DNA from: Cupriavidus sp. P-10
GTDB taxonomy: Bacteria; Pseudomonadota; Gammaproteobacteria; Burkholderiales; Burkholderiaceae
DNA: 64,000 bases
Assembly: GCF_003402535.2 (NCBI RefSeq)
Contig: NZ_AP025170.1
Span: 992,001-1,056,000 of the forward strand
Direction: 5' to 3'
Both the position numbers and the translations under genes were made by a program. The notes beneath the pieces were generated by a model. The model saw only the letters and a program-made list of their open reading frames with translations. It did no database searches and was not told where the DNA came from. This document shows positions 20,349 to 29,976 of the stretch, piece after piece. Position 1 is the stretch's first letter; each line of letters begins with the position of its first letter.

Positions 20349-21311
20349 ATGAAGAAACCCATACTGCCGCGTTGGACGCGGTTCCTGCCCTGCCTCGGCC
20401 TGCTTCTGCTCGCCGGTTGCAACATGACGCTGCTCGACCCGAAAGGGCAGGTCGGCGTCGATATCAAGAACATCATCCTGATTGCCACCTGGCTCATGCT
20501 GCTGGTGGTGGTGCCGGTGATCGTGCTCACGCTGGTGTTCGCGTGGAAGTACCGCGCGTCCAACACCAAGGCGCGCTATGAGCCGGACTGGTCGCACTCC
20601 ACCGCGATCGAAGTGGTGGTGTGGCTGATCCCGTGCCTGATCATCATCGCGCTGGGCATCATCACCTGGAAGTCCTCGCACGACCTGGACCCGTACAAGC
20701 CGCTGGAATCGAACAAGAAGCCCGTCACCATCGAGGTGGTGGCGCTGAACTGGAAGTGGCTGTTCATCTATCCGGAACTGAAGATCGCGACCGTCAACCA
20801 GATCGCGTTCCCGGTCGACACCCCGGTGAACTTCAAGATCACCTCGGATTCGATCATGAATTCGTTCTTCATCCCGCAACTGGGCAGCCAGGTGTACGCC
20901 ATGGCAGGGATGGAGACCAAGCTGCACCTGATCGCCAACCATGCCGGCTCGTATGACGGCGTGTCCGCCAACTACAGCGGCGGCGGCTTCTCGGGCATGA
21001 AGTTCAAGGCGGTCGCCATGTCGAACTACGAGTTCGACGACTGGGTCGCCAAGGTTCGCGCCTCGTCGACCGAACTGGGCGTTGAAGGCTACAAGACGCT
21101 GGCACAACCCAGCGAGAAGGAGCCGGTCACGTACTACGGCAAGGTGGAAGACCAGCTCTTCCGCAACATCCTGCACAAGTACATGGACCACAGCGGCACG
21201 GCAGTCGCCGCCGACGGGTTCAAGGGCGGCCCGATCTGCACGTCGCGCAACACCCTCGGCGAAGAGCAGCTGTCGATGACCACGCCGGCCAAGCTGCCGG
21301 CGGGCGTGTAA
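20349..21311 (+). CDS. cyoA: Cytochrome bo3 ubiquinol oxidase subunit II
   Basis: A 320-aa lipoprotein: a signal segment ends in LLLLAGC with the lipidated Cys at residue 24, followed by two transmembrane helices and a periplasmic cupredoxin domain. The domain lacks the Cys/His CuA ligands of cytochrome c oxidases, and [20 protein letters not shown] plus the C-terminal COX-ARM-like extension mark it as a quinol oxidase subunit. The ATG at 20349 (MKKPILPRW) gives a normal signal peptide; the frame is open 36 bp further up without support. Confidence 0.94.
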   Translation: MKKPILPRWTRFLPCLGLLLLAGCNMTLLDPKGQVGVDIKNIILIATWLMLLVVVPVIVLTLVFAWKYRASNTKARYEPDWSHSTAIEVVVWLIPCLIIIALGIITWKSSHDLDPYKPLESNKKPVTIEVVALNWKWLFIYPELKIATVNQIAFPVDTPVNFKITSDSIMNSFFIPQLGSQVYAMAGMETKLHLIANHAGSYDGVSANYSGGGFSGMKFKAVAMSNYEFDDWVAKVRASSTELGVEGYKTLAQPSEKEPVTYYGKVEDQLFRNILHKYMDHSGTAVAADGFKGGPICTSRNTLGEEQLSMTTPAKLPAGV

Positions 21312-21322
21312 TCCTGGGAGCA

Positions 21323-23299
21323 ATGATGTTTGGCAAGTTGAGTTTGTCGGCGATTCCGTTTCATGAGCCGATCATCATGGTCGTGCTGGCCGGCGTCGTC
21401 CTTGGCGGTGCCGCGCTGCTAGGCGCGATCACGTATTTCAAGAAGTGGGGCTACCTCTGGAACGAGTGGTTCACGTCCGTCGATCACAAGAAGATCGGCG
21501 TGATGTACTGCCTGGTTGCCCTGATCATGCTGCTGCGCGGCTTTGCCGACGCGGTCATGATGCGTACCCAGCTGGCGCTCGCCACCAATGGCGCCACCGG
21601 TGTCCTGCCGCCTGAGCACTACGACCAGATCTTCACCGCCCACGGCGTGATCATGATCTTCTTCGTGGCCATGCCGCTGATGACCGGCCTGATGAACCTG
21701 GTCGTGCCGCTGCAGATCGGCGCGCGCGACGTGGCCTTCCCGTTCCTGAACACGCTGTCGTTCTGGCTGTTCGTGTCGGGCGCCATGCTGGTCAACGTCT
21801 CGCTGGGCGTTGGTGAATTCGCCAAGACCGGCTGGCTGGCCTATCCGCCGCTGTCGGGCCTGGACTACAGCCCTGGCGTAGGGGTGGACTATTACCTCTG
21901 GAGCTTGCAGATCTCGGGCCTGGGCACGCTGCTGACCGGCGTGAACTTCCTGGTGACGATCCTGCGCATGCGCGCCCCGGGCATGACCCTGATGCGCATG
22001 CCGGTGTTCACCTGGACCGCGCTGTGCACCAACGTGCTGATCGTGGCCGCCTTCCCGGTGCTGACCGTGACCCTGGCACTGCTGGGCCTGGACCGCTACA
22101 TCGGCACCCACTTCTTCACGAACGACGGTGGCGGCAACGCCATGATGTACGTGAACCTGATCTGGATCTGGGGCCACCCCGAGGTGTACATCCTGATCCT
22201 GCCGGCGTTCGGTATCTTCTCTGAAGTCATCGCCACGTTCTCGGGCAAGAAGCTGTTCGGCTACAAGGGCATGGTGTACGCGACCGCCGCGATCATGGTG
22301 CTGTCGTTCATCGTGTGGCTGCACCACTTCTTCACGATGGGCTCGGGCGCCAACGTCAATGCGTTCTTCGGCATCACGACCATGATCATCTCCATCCCGA
22401 CCGGGGTGAAGATCTTCAACTGGCTGTTCACCATGTACCGCGGCCGGGTCCAGATGACCTCGCCGGTGCTGTGGACGCTGGGCTTCATGATCACCTTCGT
22501 GATCGGCGGCATGACCGGCGTGCTGATGGCCGTGCCGGCTGCTGACTTCGTGCTGCACAACAGCCTGTTCCTGATCGCCCACTTCCACAACGTGATCATC
22601 GGCGGCGTGCTGTTCGGCTACCTGGCCGGCATCACCTACTGGTGGCCGAAGGCGTTCGGCTTCACGCTGAACGAGCGCCTGGGCAAGTGCGCCTTCTGGT
22701 GCTGGCTGGTCGGCTTCTACTTCGCCTTCATGCCGCTGTACGTGCTGGGCCTGATGGGCATGACCCGCCGCCTGAACCACACCGACAATCCGGCCTGGAC
22801 GCCGTGGCTGTACCTGGCCGTGGTTGGCGTGGTGTTCGTGGCGCTGGGCATCTTCTTCCAGGTGCTGCAGATCGTTGTGTCGATCCGCGACCGCAAGAAG
22901 CTGGCCGACGTGACCGGCGACCCGTGGGGCGGCCGTACCCTGGAGTGGGCCACCTCGTCGCCGCCGCCGTTCTACAACTTCGCGCACACCCCGGTGGTGC
23001 GTGACCTGGACGCGTTCGCCGACATGAAGGCCCGTGGCGAGACCCTGCCGACCGAAGGCTACGAGAAGATCCACATGCCCAAGAACACGGGTGCGGGCTT
23101 CATCATCGGCGCCTTCAGCCTGGTGTTTGGCTTTGCCCTGACCTGGCATATCTGGTGGATGGCCATCGTTGGCCTGGTGGGCATGGTGTGGGCGTTTATC
23201 CACCGCAGCAACGACGACCATATCGACTACTACGTGCCGGCCACCGAGGTCGAGCAGATCGAAACGCGCCATCTGCAGCGCATTGCTTCGCAGGCCTAA
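21323..23299 (+). CDS. cyoB: Cytochrome bo3 ubiquinol oxidase subunit I
   Basis: A 658-aa haem-copper oxidase catalytic subunit with about 15 helices. The haem and CuB ligands are in the expected motifs: [39 protein letters not shown] with the His-Tyr crosslink pair, WLHHFFTMG, and [12 protein letters not shown]. Lengths and the N- and C-terminal extra helices match the bo3 type. It reduces oxygen to water with ubiquinol electrons and pumps protons. It begins 11 bp after cyoA, preceded by CTGGGAGCA. Confidence 0.97.
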   Translation: MMFGKLSLSAIPFHEPIIMVVLAGVVLGGAALLGAITYFKKWGYLWNEWFTSVDHKKIGVMYCLVALIMLLRGFADAVMMRTQLALATNGATGVLPPEHYDQIFTAHGVIMIFFVAMPLMTGLMNLVVPLQIGARDVAFPFLNTLSFWLFVSGAMLVNVSLGVGEFAKTGWLAYPPLSGLDYSPGVGVDYYLWSLQISGLGTLLTGVNFLVTILRMRAPGMTLMRMPVFTWTALCTNVLIVAAFPVLTVTLALLGLDRYIGTHFFTNDGGGNAMMYVNLIWIWGHPEVYILILPAFGIFSEVIATFSGKKLFGYKGMVYATAAIMVLSFIVWLHHFFTMGSGANVNAFFGITTMIISIPTGVKIFNWLFTMYRGRVQMTSPVLWTLGFMITFVIGGMTGVLMAVPAADFVLHNSLFLIAHFHNVIIGGVLFGYLAGITYWWPKAFGFTLNERLGKCAFWCWLVGFYFAFMPLYVLGLMGMTRRLNHTDNPAWTPWLYLAVVGVVFVALGIFFQVLQIVVSIRDRKKLADVTGDPWGGRTLEWATSSPPPFYNFAHTPVVRDLDAFADMKARGETLPTEGYEKIHMPKNTGAGFIIGAFSLVFGFALTWHIWWMAIVGLVGMVWAFIHRSNDDHIDYYVPATEVEQIETRHLQRIASQA

Positions 23300-23304
23300 G
23301 AACC

Positions 23305-23949
23305 ATGTCGACTCAAGTCCTAGACCGCATCCCCGCGCAGGCCGGCGCATCGGCCCACGCCGACGCACATGGCCATGACCATGCGCACCACGATACCAGT
23401 GCCAATACGGTGTATGGCTTCTGGATCTACCTGATGAGCGACTGCATCATCTTCGCCGGACTGTTCGCGGCTTTCGCCGTGCTGCGCGGCGAACTGGCAG
23501 GCGGCCCGTCGGCGAAGGAGCTGTTCGAGCTCAACTACGTGCTGGTGGAGACCTTCATCCTGCTGTTCTCCTCGATCACGTACGGCATGGCGATGATCTC
23601 GCTGCAGAACCGCAGCCTCAAGCACGTGCAGACGTGGCTCGGCGTGACCTTCCTGCTCGGTCTCGCGTTCATGGCGATGGAAATCAACGAGTTCCACCAC
23701 CTGATCGCCGAAGGCGCCGGCCCGGGCCGCAGCGCGTTCCTGTCGTCGTTCTTCACGCTGGTCGGTACCCACGGCCTGCACGTCGCCAGCGGCATGCTGT
23801 GGATGATCGTGCTGATGTGGCAGCTGGGCAAGAAGGGCATCACCCCGACGCTCAGCAAGCGCCTGATGTGCCTGTCGCTGTTCTGGCACTTTCTGGACGT
23901 GGTCTGGATCGGCGTGTTTACCGTGGTCTACCTGATGGGACATCTGTGA
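23305..23949 (+). CDS. cyoC: Cytochrome bo3 ubiquinol oxidase subunit III
   Basis: A 214-aa, five-helix subunit III. It starts at the ATG 5 bp after cyoB ([12 protein letters not shown]); the frame is open further into cyoB but without resemblance. Conserved parts are [33 protein letters not shown] and [13 protein letters not shown]. The N-terminal tail (about residues 17-34) is His/Asp-rich ([15 protein letters not shown]). It overlaps cyoD by 1 bp. Confidence 0.95.
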   Translation: MSTQVLDRIPAQAGASAHADAHGHDHAHHDTSANTVYGFWIYLMSDCIIFAGLFAAFAVLRGELAGGPSAKELFELNYVLVETFILLFSSITYGMAMISLQNRSLKHVQTWLGVTFLLGLAFMAMEINEFHHLIAEGAGPGRSAFLSSFFTLVGTHGLHVASGMLWMIVLMWQLGKKGITPTLSKRLMCLSLFWHFLDVVWIGVFTVVYLMGHL

Positions 23950-24317
23950 TGGCACAACACAACGCACCGGCGGCGCACGGCGCCCATGACGCGCATGCCG
24001 CGCACGACTCGCACAACACCCACGCCAGCTTCAAGGGCTACGCAATCGGCTTCATCCTGGCGGTGATCCTGACCGTGATCCCGTTCAAGCTGGTGATGGA
24101 CGGCAGCATGGAGAAGGGCACGATCCTGTGGATCATCCTCGGCATGGCCGCGGTCCAGATCCTGGTCCACCTGAAGTATTTCCTGCACCTGGACACGTCG
24201 TCCGAGCAGCGCAGCAACGTGATCGCGCTGCTGTTCACGGCGCTGATCCTGGTGATCGTGGTGGCGGGTTCGCTGTGGATCATGTACAACCTGAACACCA
24301 ACATGATGCCGATGTAA
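23949..24317 (+). CDS. cyoD: Cytochrome bo3 ubiquinol oxidase subunit IV
   Basis: A 122-aa, three-helix subunit IV required for assembly of the oxidase. The ATG shares a base with the cyoC stop (TGATG), so translation is coupled. Conserved segments are SFKGYAIGFILAVILTVIPF and QILVHLKYFLHLD. The N-terminal 28 residues are rich in His and Ala, echoing the cyoC tail. There is no cyoE (haem o synthase) gene behind it; a strong terminator follows. Confidence 0.94.
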   Translation: MAQHNAPAAHGAHDAHAAHDSHNTHASFKGYAIGFILAVILTVIPFKLVMDGSMEKGTILWIILGMAAVQILVHLKYFLHLDTSSEQRSNVIALLFTALILVIVVAGSLWIMYNLNTNMMPM

Positions 24318-24340
24318 GGACTGCTGTCCCGGCATCGAAG

Positions 24341-24372
24341 AACGGGGTCCCGCAAGGGGCCCCGTTTTTTTT
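24341..24372 (+). terminator. Intrinsic terminator of cyoABCD
   Basis: An 11-bp stem with one G-U pair (AACGGGGTCCC at 24341-24351, GGGGCCCCGTT at 24356-24366), a GCAA loop and eight Ts. It lies 23 bp after cyoD and 24 bp before the end of the convergent ggt gene. Confidence 0.9.
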
Positions 24373-24395
24373 GTGCCGCTAGTGCCGCTACCCCA

Positions 24396-26441
24396 TCAGG
24401 GCTTGAACGTATCGCCCAGCACCACGCCTTCGCGGCGCGGGTCGGCGCCGCCCACCAGCACCGCCGAGCCGCCGATGGTGGTGCGGATGATCGCGCTCAG
24501 GCCGCTCGACTGCGCCCCGATGTTCACGGTATGCCCGAGGTTGCGCAGTCCCTTGACCAGCGGGTCGTTGTCTCCCGCGATGCCGCCGGCCGGCACGCTG
24601 CTGTCGACGTTGGGATGCTCGCCGCCGACGATCATGGCCGAGCCCGCGCCATTGGAGCCGCCGAAGTCGATCATCGACACTGCCTGCTGCGCGTCCAAGT
24701 TCCAGTCCAGCGCCGCCACCAGCGTCTTGGCCACGTACTGGATGATGGTCGCGCCGCCTGGCGAGCCGGTCGTCATGTAGAAGTCCCCACGCGACCCGTC
24801 GGCATTGCGCTTGAACACCAGCGTCGGCGACATCGAGCTGCGCGGCCGCTTGCCTGGCTGCACGCGGTTGGCGACCAGCACGCCGCCCACGGCAGGCGCT
24901 GCGTTGAAGTCGGTCAGCTCGTTGTTCAGCAGGAAGCCGTTGGTCATGTGGTACGAGCCCAGCCCTGACTCGATGGTGGTGGTCATCGCTACCACGTTGC
25001 CGTACTTGTCGTGCAGCGACAGGTGGGTGGTGCCTCGCTCCTGCACGAACGACGGCGACAGCGGCACGTCGCCGAGGTTGCCTGCCGCCACCGGCGTGGT
25101 CAGAACGCCGGTGGTGCTGATCAGCGCGGCGCGCTGGCTCAGGTAGGGCTTGTTCAGCATGGTGTCCCAGCTGCCGCCCGGCAGGCCGATGAAGTCGGTG
25201 TCGGCCACGTACTTGTTGCGATCGGCATAGGCGAGGTGCCCGGCTTCGCCCAGCAGGTGGGCGCCCAGCACGCTGGGGCGGCCGCCGTTCTGGTCGACCA
25301 GCGTGGGACCATGGCTGGCCATGTCGAAGTTCTCGACGATGCCCAGGATCTGCGCCACCGCGATGCCGCCGGAGGAGGGTGGCGGCATGCCGCAAATCTC
25401 GTACTGGCGATAGGTGGTGCAGACCGCAGATCGCTTCTTGGCCTGGTAGTTGGCCAGGTCGTCCAGCGTGGTCACGCCAGGCGTGGTGTTGCCGTCGTAG
25501 GTGGTCTGGATCTTGTTGACGATGGCCTGCGCGATCGGGCCGTTCTTGTAGAAGGCATCGGCCCCGCCCGCGGCCACGGCCGTGAACACGCCGGCCAGCG
25601 CCGGGTTCCTGAGGATGGTATTGACTGCGCGCGGCGTGCCGTCGGGGTTCAGGAAGTAGGCGGCCATTTCCGGGTCGCGCTGGATGTTTGTCACCGTGGC
25701 CGCACCGGAAATCGCTGCCGCCATGCGGGGCGGGATCGCGAAGCCGTCGGTGGCAAGCTTGATGGCCGGCGTGAACAGGTCCTTCCAGGCCAGCTTGCCA
25801 TGGTCATTGTGGGCCAGTTCCAGCACGCGCAGCGTGCCGGGCGTGCCGATCGAGCGGCCGCTGCGGACGGCGGTAGGTGCCGGCGCGGTCTGGTCGGAAG
25901 CGGACTTCCACTGGATGTAGTCCTCGTCGGCGCCGGCCGGGGCGGTCTCGCGGCCGTCGTAGGCGGTCACCGCCTTGCTTGCCGCGTCGTAATACATGAT
26001 GAAGGCGCCGCCGCCGATGCCGGAGGACTGCGGCTCCACCAGGTTCAGCACCATCTGCGCCGCGACCGCGGCATCGGCCGCGGTGCCGCCGTCCTTGAGC
26101 ACGTCGCAGGCGACCTTGGTGGAGAGCGGGTTGTTGGTCACGGCCATATAGGTCTTGCTGTAGACCGTCGACTTGGGCGCGTAGCCGGTGGCCTGCTCGG
26201 GCGCGTTCGGGTCGCCGGGCAGCACCACCGCCTGGCCGCCGGTGCTGCCATCGAGTTCGCAGCCGGTGGCCGCCGGCGTGGTGACAACGGGTGGCGGGTC
26301 GTCGCCGCCACCGCAGGCGCCCAGCGCCAGGGTGAAGGCGGCCAGGGCCAGGATGCCTTTGCGGCGCGATGCGGATTGCAGGGCGTGGAGCGACGGTTGC
26401 GGGACGGCGAGTGACGCCGTCTGATCTTCGGAAAACGGCAT
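24396..26441 (-). CDS. ggt: Gamma-glutamyltransferase, lipoprotein form
   Basis: A 681-aa Ntn-hydrolase that splits gamma-glutamyl bonds (glutathione and related peptides) outside the cytoplasm. A signal segment ends in LALGAC with the lipidated Cys at residue 43, so it is probably anchored in the outer membrane. Large-subunit motifs (GIGGGAFIMYYD, YDGRETAPAG, MPPPSSGGIAVAQ) are followed by the autoprocessing site GTTHLSLHD, whose first Thr (about residue 471) becomes the nucleophile. The ATG at 26441 (MPFSEDQ) has an AGAGAG ribosome site. Convergent with cyo; a paralogue lies at 49437-51329. Confidence 0.93.
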   Translation of the reverse strand: MPFSEDQTASLAVPQPSLHALQSASRRKGILALAAFTLALGACGGGDDPPPVVTTPAATGCELDGSTGGQAVVLPGDPNAPEQATGYAPKSTVYSKTYMAVTNNPLSTKVACDVLKDGGTAADAAVAAQMVLNLVEPQSSGIGGGAFIMYYDAASKAVTAYDGRETAPAGADEDYIQWKSASDQTAPAPTAVRSGRSIGTPGTLRVLELAHNDHGKLAWKDLFTPAIKLATDGFAIPPRMAAAISGAATVTNIQRDPEMAAYFLNPDGTPRAVNTILRNPALAGVFTAVAAGGADAFYKNGPIAQAIVNKIQTTYDGNTTPGVTTLDDLANYQAKKRSAVCTTYRQYEICGMPPPSSGGIAVAQILGIVENFDMASHGPTLVDQNGGRPSVLGAHLLGEAGHLAYADRNKYVADTDFIGLPGGSWDTMLNKPYLSQRAALISTTGVLTTPVAAGNLGDVPLSPSFVQERGTTHLSLHDKYGNVVAMTTTIESGLGSYHMTNGFLLNNELTDFNAAPAVGGVLVANRVQPGKRPRSSMSPTLVFKRNADGSRGDFYMTTGSPGGATIIQYVAKTLVAALDWNLDAQQAVSMIDFGGSNGAGSAMIVGGEHPNVDSSVPAGGIAGDNDPLVKGLRNLGHTVNIGAQSSGLSAIIRTTIGGSAVLVGGADPRREGVVLGDTFKP

Positions 26442-26785
26442 GGCTTCTCTCTGGGTTGTGTGGACCCGCATTCTTGTGTCGACCAGCGCCTGGCGCGATC
26501 GGCCACCGCGTCATGGCGGGTTGGACGGCGGCTATCTCTTACCGTAGGTTGGCCATGCGCCGGTCTTAATGGATGGTTGTACCGATTTACAGTCATCCAA
26601 TTCCGGTTTAAAAGTCTGCTTACTTCTGCGCGGCGTGTCGCCATTGGCAAGCCGCATGCGCTTCAGCGCCATTCCCCCTTGCGCAGCGCGCCGCCGACCC
26701 GGCGCGAGCGACACGACCGATTCTGGCGCATGGTCGCAACCCGCTCGCGGGCACCATGCACCGTCACTGCTCCCATTTCTCCCGT

Positions 26786-26827
26786 TGCACTGTCTCAGTG
26801 CCACTCGCGCTGCACGCCCGTGGTGCG
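26786..26827. promoter_or_regulatory. Two tandem NtrC-like binding sites upstream of urtA
   Basis: TGCACTGTCTCAGTGCC (26786-26802) and TGCACGCCCGTGGTGCG (26811-26827) both show GCAC-N7-GTGC, the core of the NtrC (NRI) consensus. Their centres are 25 bp apart, at about -129 and -104 relative to the sigma-54 start. This is the usual enhancer position, much like glnA in enterobacteria. The pairing with a sigma-54 promoter makes chance unlikely. Confidence 0.75.
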
Positions 26828-26896
26828 CGATGGTCCCCACGACCCGGTTAAGCCATGCGCGTCGTGCCTGGCAGCCAGGTCGCGGCGCGAAATCGG

Positions 26897-26912
26897 TGGC
26901 ACGCTAGTTGCA
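26897..26912 (+). promoter_or_regulatory. Sigma-54 promoter of urtA
   Basis: TGGCACGCTAGTTGCA matches the RpoN consensus TGGCACG-N4-TTGCA completely, with the essential GG and GC dinucleotides 12 bp apart. The predicted start is near 26923, giving a leader of about 45 nt before urtA. Control by an activator of the NtrC kind follows from the promoter class. Confidence 0.88.
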
Positions 26913-26967
26913 GATGCATCACCCCGGGGAGCGTAGTCCCTACTAACACCACAAACGGGAGCTGCAA

Positions 26968-28224
26968 ATGCAACGACGTGACATGCTGAAGCTGTCGGCC
27001 ATCGCCGCCGCGGCAATGATCGGTACCAGCCCGCTGGCCATGGCGCAGTCCAAGGAACCGATCAAGGTCGGGATCCTGCACTCGCTGTCCGGCACGATGG
27101 CCATCTCGGAAACGTCGCTGAAGGACGTGGCCCTGATGACCATCGACGAGATCAACAAGAGCGGCGGCGTGCTCGGCCGCAAGCTCGAGCCGGTGGTGGT
27201 GGACCCGGCCTCCAACTGGCCGCTGTTCGCGGAGAAGGCGCGCCAGCTGGTCAGCAAGGACAAGGTCGCGGTGACTTTCGGTTGCTGGACTTCGGTGTCG
27301 CGCAAGTCGGTGCTGCCGGTCTATGAAGAGCTGAACTCGCTGCTGTTCTACCCGGTGCAGTACGAAGGCGAGGAAATGTCCAAGAACGTCTTCTACACCG
27401 GCGCAGCGCCCAACCAGCAGGCGATCCCGGCGGTGGAATACCTGATGAGCAAGGAAGGTGGCGGCGCCAAGCGCTTCTACCTGCTGGGTACCGACTACGT
27501 CTACCCGCGTACCACCAACAAGATCCTGCGCGCCTTCCTGAAGAGCAAGGGCGTTGCCGACAAGGACATCGAAGAGGTCTACACCCCGTTTGGCCACAGC
27601 GACTACCAGACCATCGTCGCCAATATCAAGAAGTTCTCGCAGGGCGGCAAGACCGCGGTGATCTCGACCATCAACGGCGACTCCAACGTGCCCTTCTATA
27701 AGGAACTGGGCAACGCCGGCCTGAAGGCCAAGGACGTGCCGGTGGTGGCGTTCTCGGTGGGCGAGGAAGAACTGCGCGGCATCGACACCAAGCCGCTGGT
27801 CGGGCACCTTGCGGCGTGGAACTACTTCATGTCGGTCAAGAACGCACAGAACGACGCCTTCAGGAAGCAGTGGGCGGCCTGGGTCAAGGCCAACAACCTG
27901 CCAGGCGGCGACAAGCGCGTGACCAACGACCCGATGGAAGCCACCTATGTCGGCATCCATATGTGGGCGCAGGCGGTGAAGAAGGCCGGCACCACCGACA
28001 CCGACAAGGTGCGTGCGGCGATGTACGGCCAGACCTTCAAGGCGCCGGATGGCTTCACGCTGACCATGGGCGAAAACCACCACCTGTACAAGCCGGTGAT
28101 GATCGGCGAGGTGAAGGGCGACGGCCAGTTCTCGGTGGTTTGGAAGACGCCGAAGGCCGTGCGCGCGCAGCCGTGGAGCCCGTTCATCTCGGGAAATGAA
28201 GGGAAGCCGGACAAGGTGCTGTAA
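26968..28224 (+). CDS. urtA: Urea ABC transporter, substrate-binding protein
   Basis: A 418-aa periplasmic binding protein of the UrtA/amide-binding type. The signal peptide (about 26 residues, MQRRDMLKLSAIAAAAMIG, cleavage after AMA) has paired arginines. The mature protein (KVGILHSLSGTMAISETSLK; GCWTSVSRKSVLPVYEELN; NGDSNVPFYKELG) closely follows known urea-binding proteins. GGGAGCTGCAA is the ribosome site. First gene of urtABCDE, under a sigma-54 promoter. A REP hairpin separates it from urtB. Confidence 0.96.
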   Translation: MQRRDMLKLSAIAAAAMIGTSPLAMAQSKEPIKVGILHSLSGTMAISETSLKDVALMTIDEINKSGGVLGRKLEPVVVDPASNWPLFAEKARQLVSKDKVAVTFGCWTSVSRKSVLPVYEELNSLLFYPVQYEGEEMSKNVFYTGAAPNQQAIPAVEYLMSKEGGGAKRFYLLGTDYVYPRTTNKILRAFLKSKGVADKDIEEVYTPFGHSDYQTIVANIKKFSQGGKTAVISTINGDSNVPFYKELGNAGLKAKDVPVVAFSVGEEELRGIDTKPLVGHLAAWNYFMSVKNAQNDAFRKQWAAWVKANNLPGGDKRVTNDPMEATYVGIHMWAQAVKKAGTTDTDKVRAAMYGQTFKAPDGFTLTMGENHHLYKPVMIGEVKGDGQFSVVWKTPKAVRAQPWSPFISGNEGKPDKVL

Positions 28225-28248
28225 GCCTCGTTTGCTTGCCACCACGCG

Positions 28249-28286
28249 GCTCCCCCGCTCCCGCTTGCGGGAGAGGGGGAGCAAAC
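28249..28286. repeat. REP-like palindrome between urtA and urtB
   Basis: GCTCCCCCGCTCCCGC (28249-28264) pairs with GCGGGAGAGGGGGAGC (28267-28282), 15 of 16 bases, loop TT, followed by AAAC. It belongs to the same family as copies at 37499, 37894 and 60514, all containing a CTCCCGC/GCGGGAG-type core and a GAGCAAAC or GTTTGCTC edge. In the urt mRNA it would form a very stable hairpin downstream of the binding-protein gene. Confidence 0.8.
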
Positions 28287-28323
28287 AGTCAGCTCGCTTC
28301 ATTCCTGCCACTCGCAAGCTCCT

Positions 28324-29976
28324 ATGCGCAATCCCTCATCCGTTCAAGTCGTGGCCTGGCTGCGCGCCCTGCTGGCAGCGCTGCTGCTGGCCGCGGCGCC
28401 GTGGGCCGTTGCGCTGACGCAGGCCGACCTGAAGCCGCTGGCCGAAGACGACTTCGACGCCAAGACTGCCGCGCTGTCCGCGTTGACCAGGGCATCGCCT
28501 GCCGAAGCCGGCCCGATCCTGAAGGCCCTGCAGGACGACACCCTGCAATATGCGCCTTCGGTCGGCATGGTGCGCCAGGACGGCGACAAGGTGGTCGATG
28601 CCATCACCGGCAAGGCGGTCACGGTGAAGCCCGACGAGCTCGAATCCCTGACCCTGAACAACAGCCTGCGCGCGCTGGTCGACAGCGCCGCCAGCAGCCT
28701 GCAGCTGCAATCGCCTGACATCGCGGTGCGAGCGCAAGCCATCAGCACGCTGCGCGACCAGCCGGAAAGCGCCTCGCTTGCCGCCGTCGAAGCCGCGCGC
28801 AAGACCGAGGCCGATGCCGGCCTGCGTGCCAGCCTCGACGTGATCTGGGCCAACCTCGTGCTGGCAGAAACCGCGCCGAACACGGATCCCGCCGCGCATG
28901 ACGCGCGGCTCGAAGCGATCCGTATCCTCGGCAAGGACAGCAACCCGCAGAGCCGCCAGAAGCTGGCGCCGCTGGTCGAGCGCGACAGCGCCGGCAACTA
29001 CCGCGAGCCCGATGCCGATGTGCGCCTGGCCGCGCAGCAGGCACTGGACCAGTTGCGCCGCGACCAGCGCCGCGCCGAGCTGATCGGCAATCTGTTCGCC
29101 GGCCTGAGCCTGGGCAGCGTGCTGCTGCTGGCCGCGTTGGGCCTGGCCATCACCTATGGCCTGATCGGCGTCATCAACATGGCGCACGGCGAGTTCCTGA
29201 TGATCGGCGCTTATGCCACCTATGTGGTGCAGTCGCTGTTCCGCACCTATGCACCGGATGCGTTCGCGTGGTACCTGCCCGCCGCGCTGCCGGCGTCGTT
29301 CCTGGCGGCGGCCGTGGTGGGCTTCGTGCTGGAGCGGCTGGTGCTGCGCCACCTCTATGGCCGCCCGCTGGAAACGCTGCTGGCCACCTTCGGCATCAGC
29401 CTGCTGCTGATGCAGGCGGTGCGCACGCTGTTCGGCGCGCAGAACGTGGAAGTGGCCAATCCCGGATGGATGAGCGGCGGCCTTGAATGGATGCCGGGGC
29501 TGGTGATTCCGTACAACCGCGTGGTCATCATCCTGTTCGCGCTGGCGGTGGTGGCGGTGGCGTGGGCGGTGCTCAACCGCACGCGGCTGGGGCTGTTCGT
29601 GCGCGCCACGACGCAGAACCGCACCATGGCGGCCTGCGTCGGCGTGCGCACGTGGAAGGTCGACAGTTATGCCTTTGCCTTCGGTGCCGGCATCGCCGGG
29701 CTGGGCGGCTGTGCGCTGTCGCAGATCGGCAATGTCGGTCCCGACCTGGGCCAGGCCTACATCATCGATTCGTTCATGGTGGTGGTGCTGGGCGGCGTGG
29801 GGCAGCTGGCCGGCACCATCGTGGGCGCGTTCGGGCTGGGCATCATCAACAAGTTCATCGAGCCCTTCTATGGCGCGGTGCTGGCCAAGATCTTTGTCCT
29901 GGTGCTGATCGTGCTCTTCATCCAGAAGCGGCCGCAGGGACTTTTCGCGCTCAAGGGGCGCAGCGCGGAGGCATGA
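28324..29976 (+). CDS. urtB: Urea ABC transporter, permease UrtB
   Basis: A 550-aa protein. The first about 245 residues form a signal-bearing, Ala/Asp/Glu-rich helical region outside the membrane, found in proteobacterial UrtB but not in ordinary LivH permeases. The rest is a branched-chain-type permease with about eight helices (LGLAITYGLIGVINMAHGEF; LATFGISLLLMQAVRTLFG; VVVLGGVGQLAGTIVGAFG). Its stop overlaps the urtC start by 4 bp (ATGA). Confidence 0.94.
   Translation: MRNPSSVQVVAWLRALLAALLLAAAPWAVALTQADLKPLAEDDFDAKTAALSALTRASPAEAGPILKALQDDTLQYAPSVGMVRQDGDKVVDAITGKAVTVKPDELESLTLNNSLRALVDSAASSLQLQSPDIAVRAQAISTLRDQPESASLAAVEAARKTEADAGLRASLDVIWANLVLAETAPNTDPAAHDARLEAIRILGKDSNPQSRQKLAPLVERDSAGNYREPDADVRLAAQQALDQLRRDQRRAELIGNLFAGLSLGSVLLLAALGLAITYGLIGVINMAHGEFLMIGAYATYVVQSLFRTYAPDAFAWYLPAALPASFLAAAVVGFVLERLVLRHLYGRPLETLLATFGISLLLMQAVRTLFGAQNVEVANPGWMSGGLEWMPGLVIPYNRVVIILFALAVVAVAWAVLNRTRLGLFVRATTQNRTMAACVGVRTWKVDSYAFAFGAGIAGLGGCALSQIGNVGPDLGQAYIIDSFMVVVLGGVGQLAGTIVGAFGLGIINKFIEPFYGAVLAKIFVLVLIVLFIQKRPQGLFALKGRSAEA

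Larger units (their letters stand above)
26442..26967. other. 526-bp divergent control region between ggt and urtA
   Basis: No gene is supported. The urtA-proximal half holds two NtrC-like sites and a sigma-54 promoter (annotated separately). The half next to ggt (26442-26650) is AT-richer and presumably includes the ggt promoter, but no hexamer pair there is convincing. Confidence 0.7.

Noticed and set aside
25011..26414. 467-codon plus-strand frame opposite the first ggt
   Set aside because: Shadow of ggt; Gly/Arg/Val-rich with no motif.
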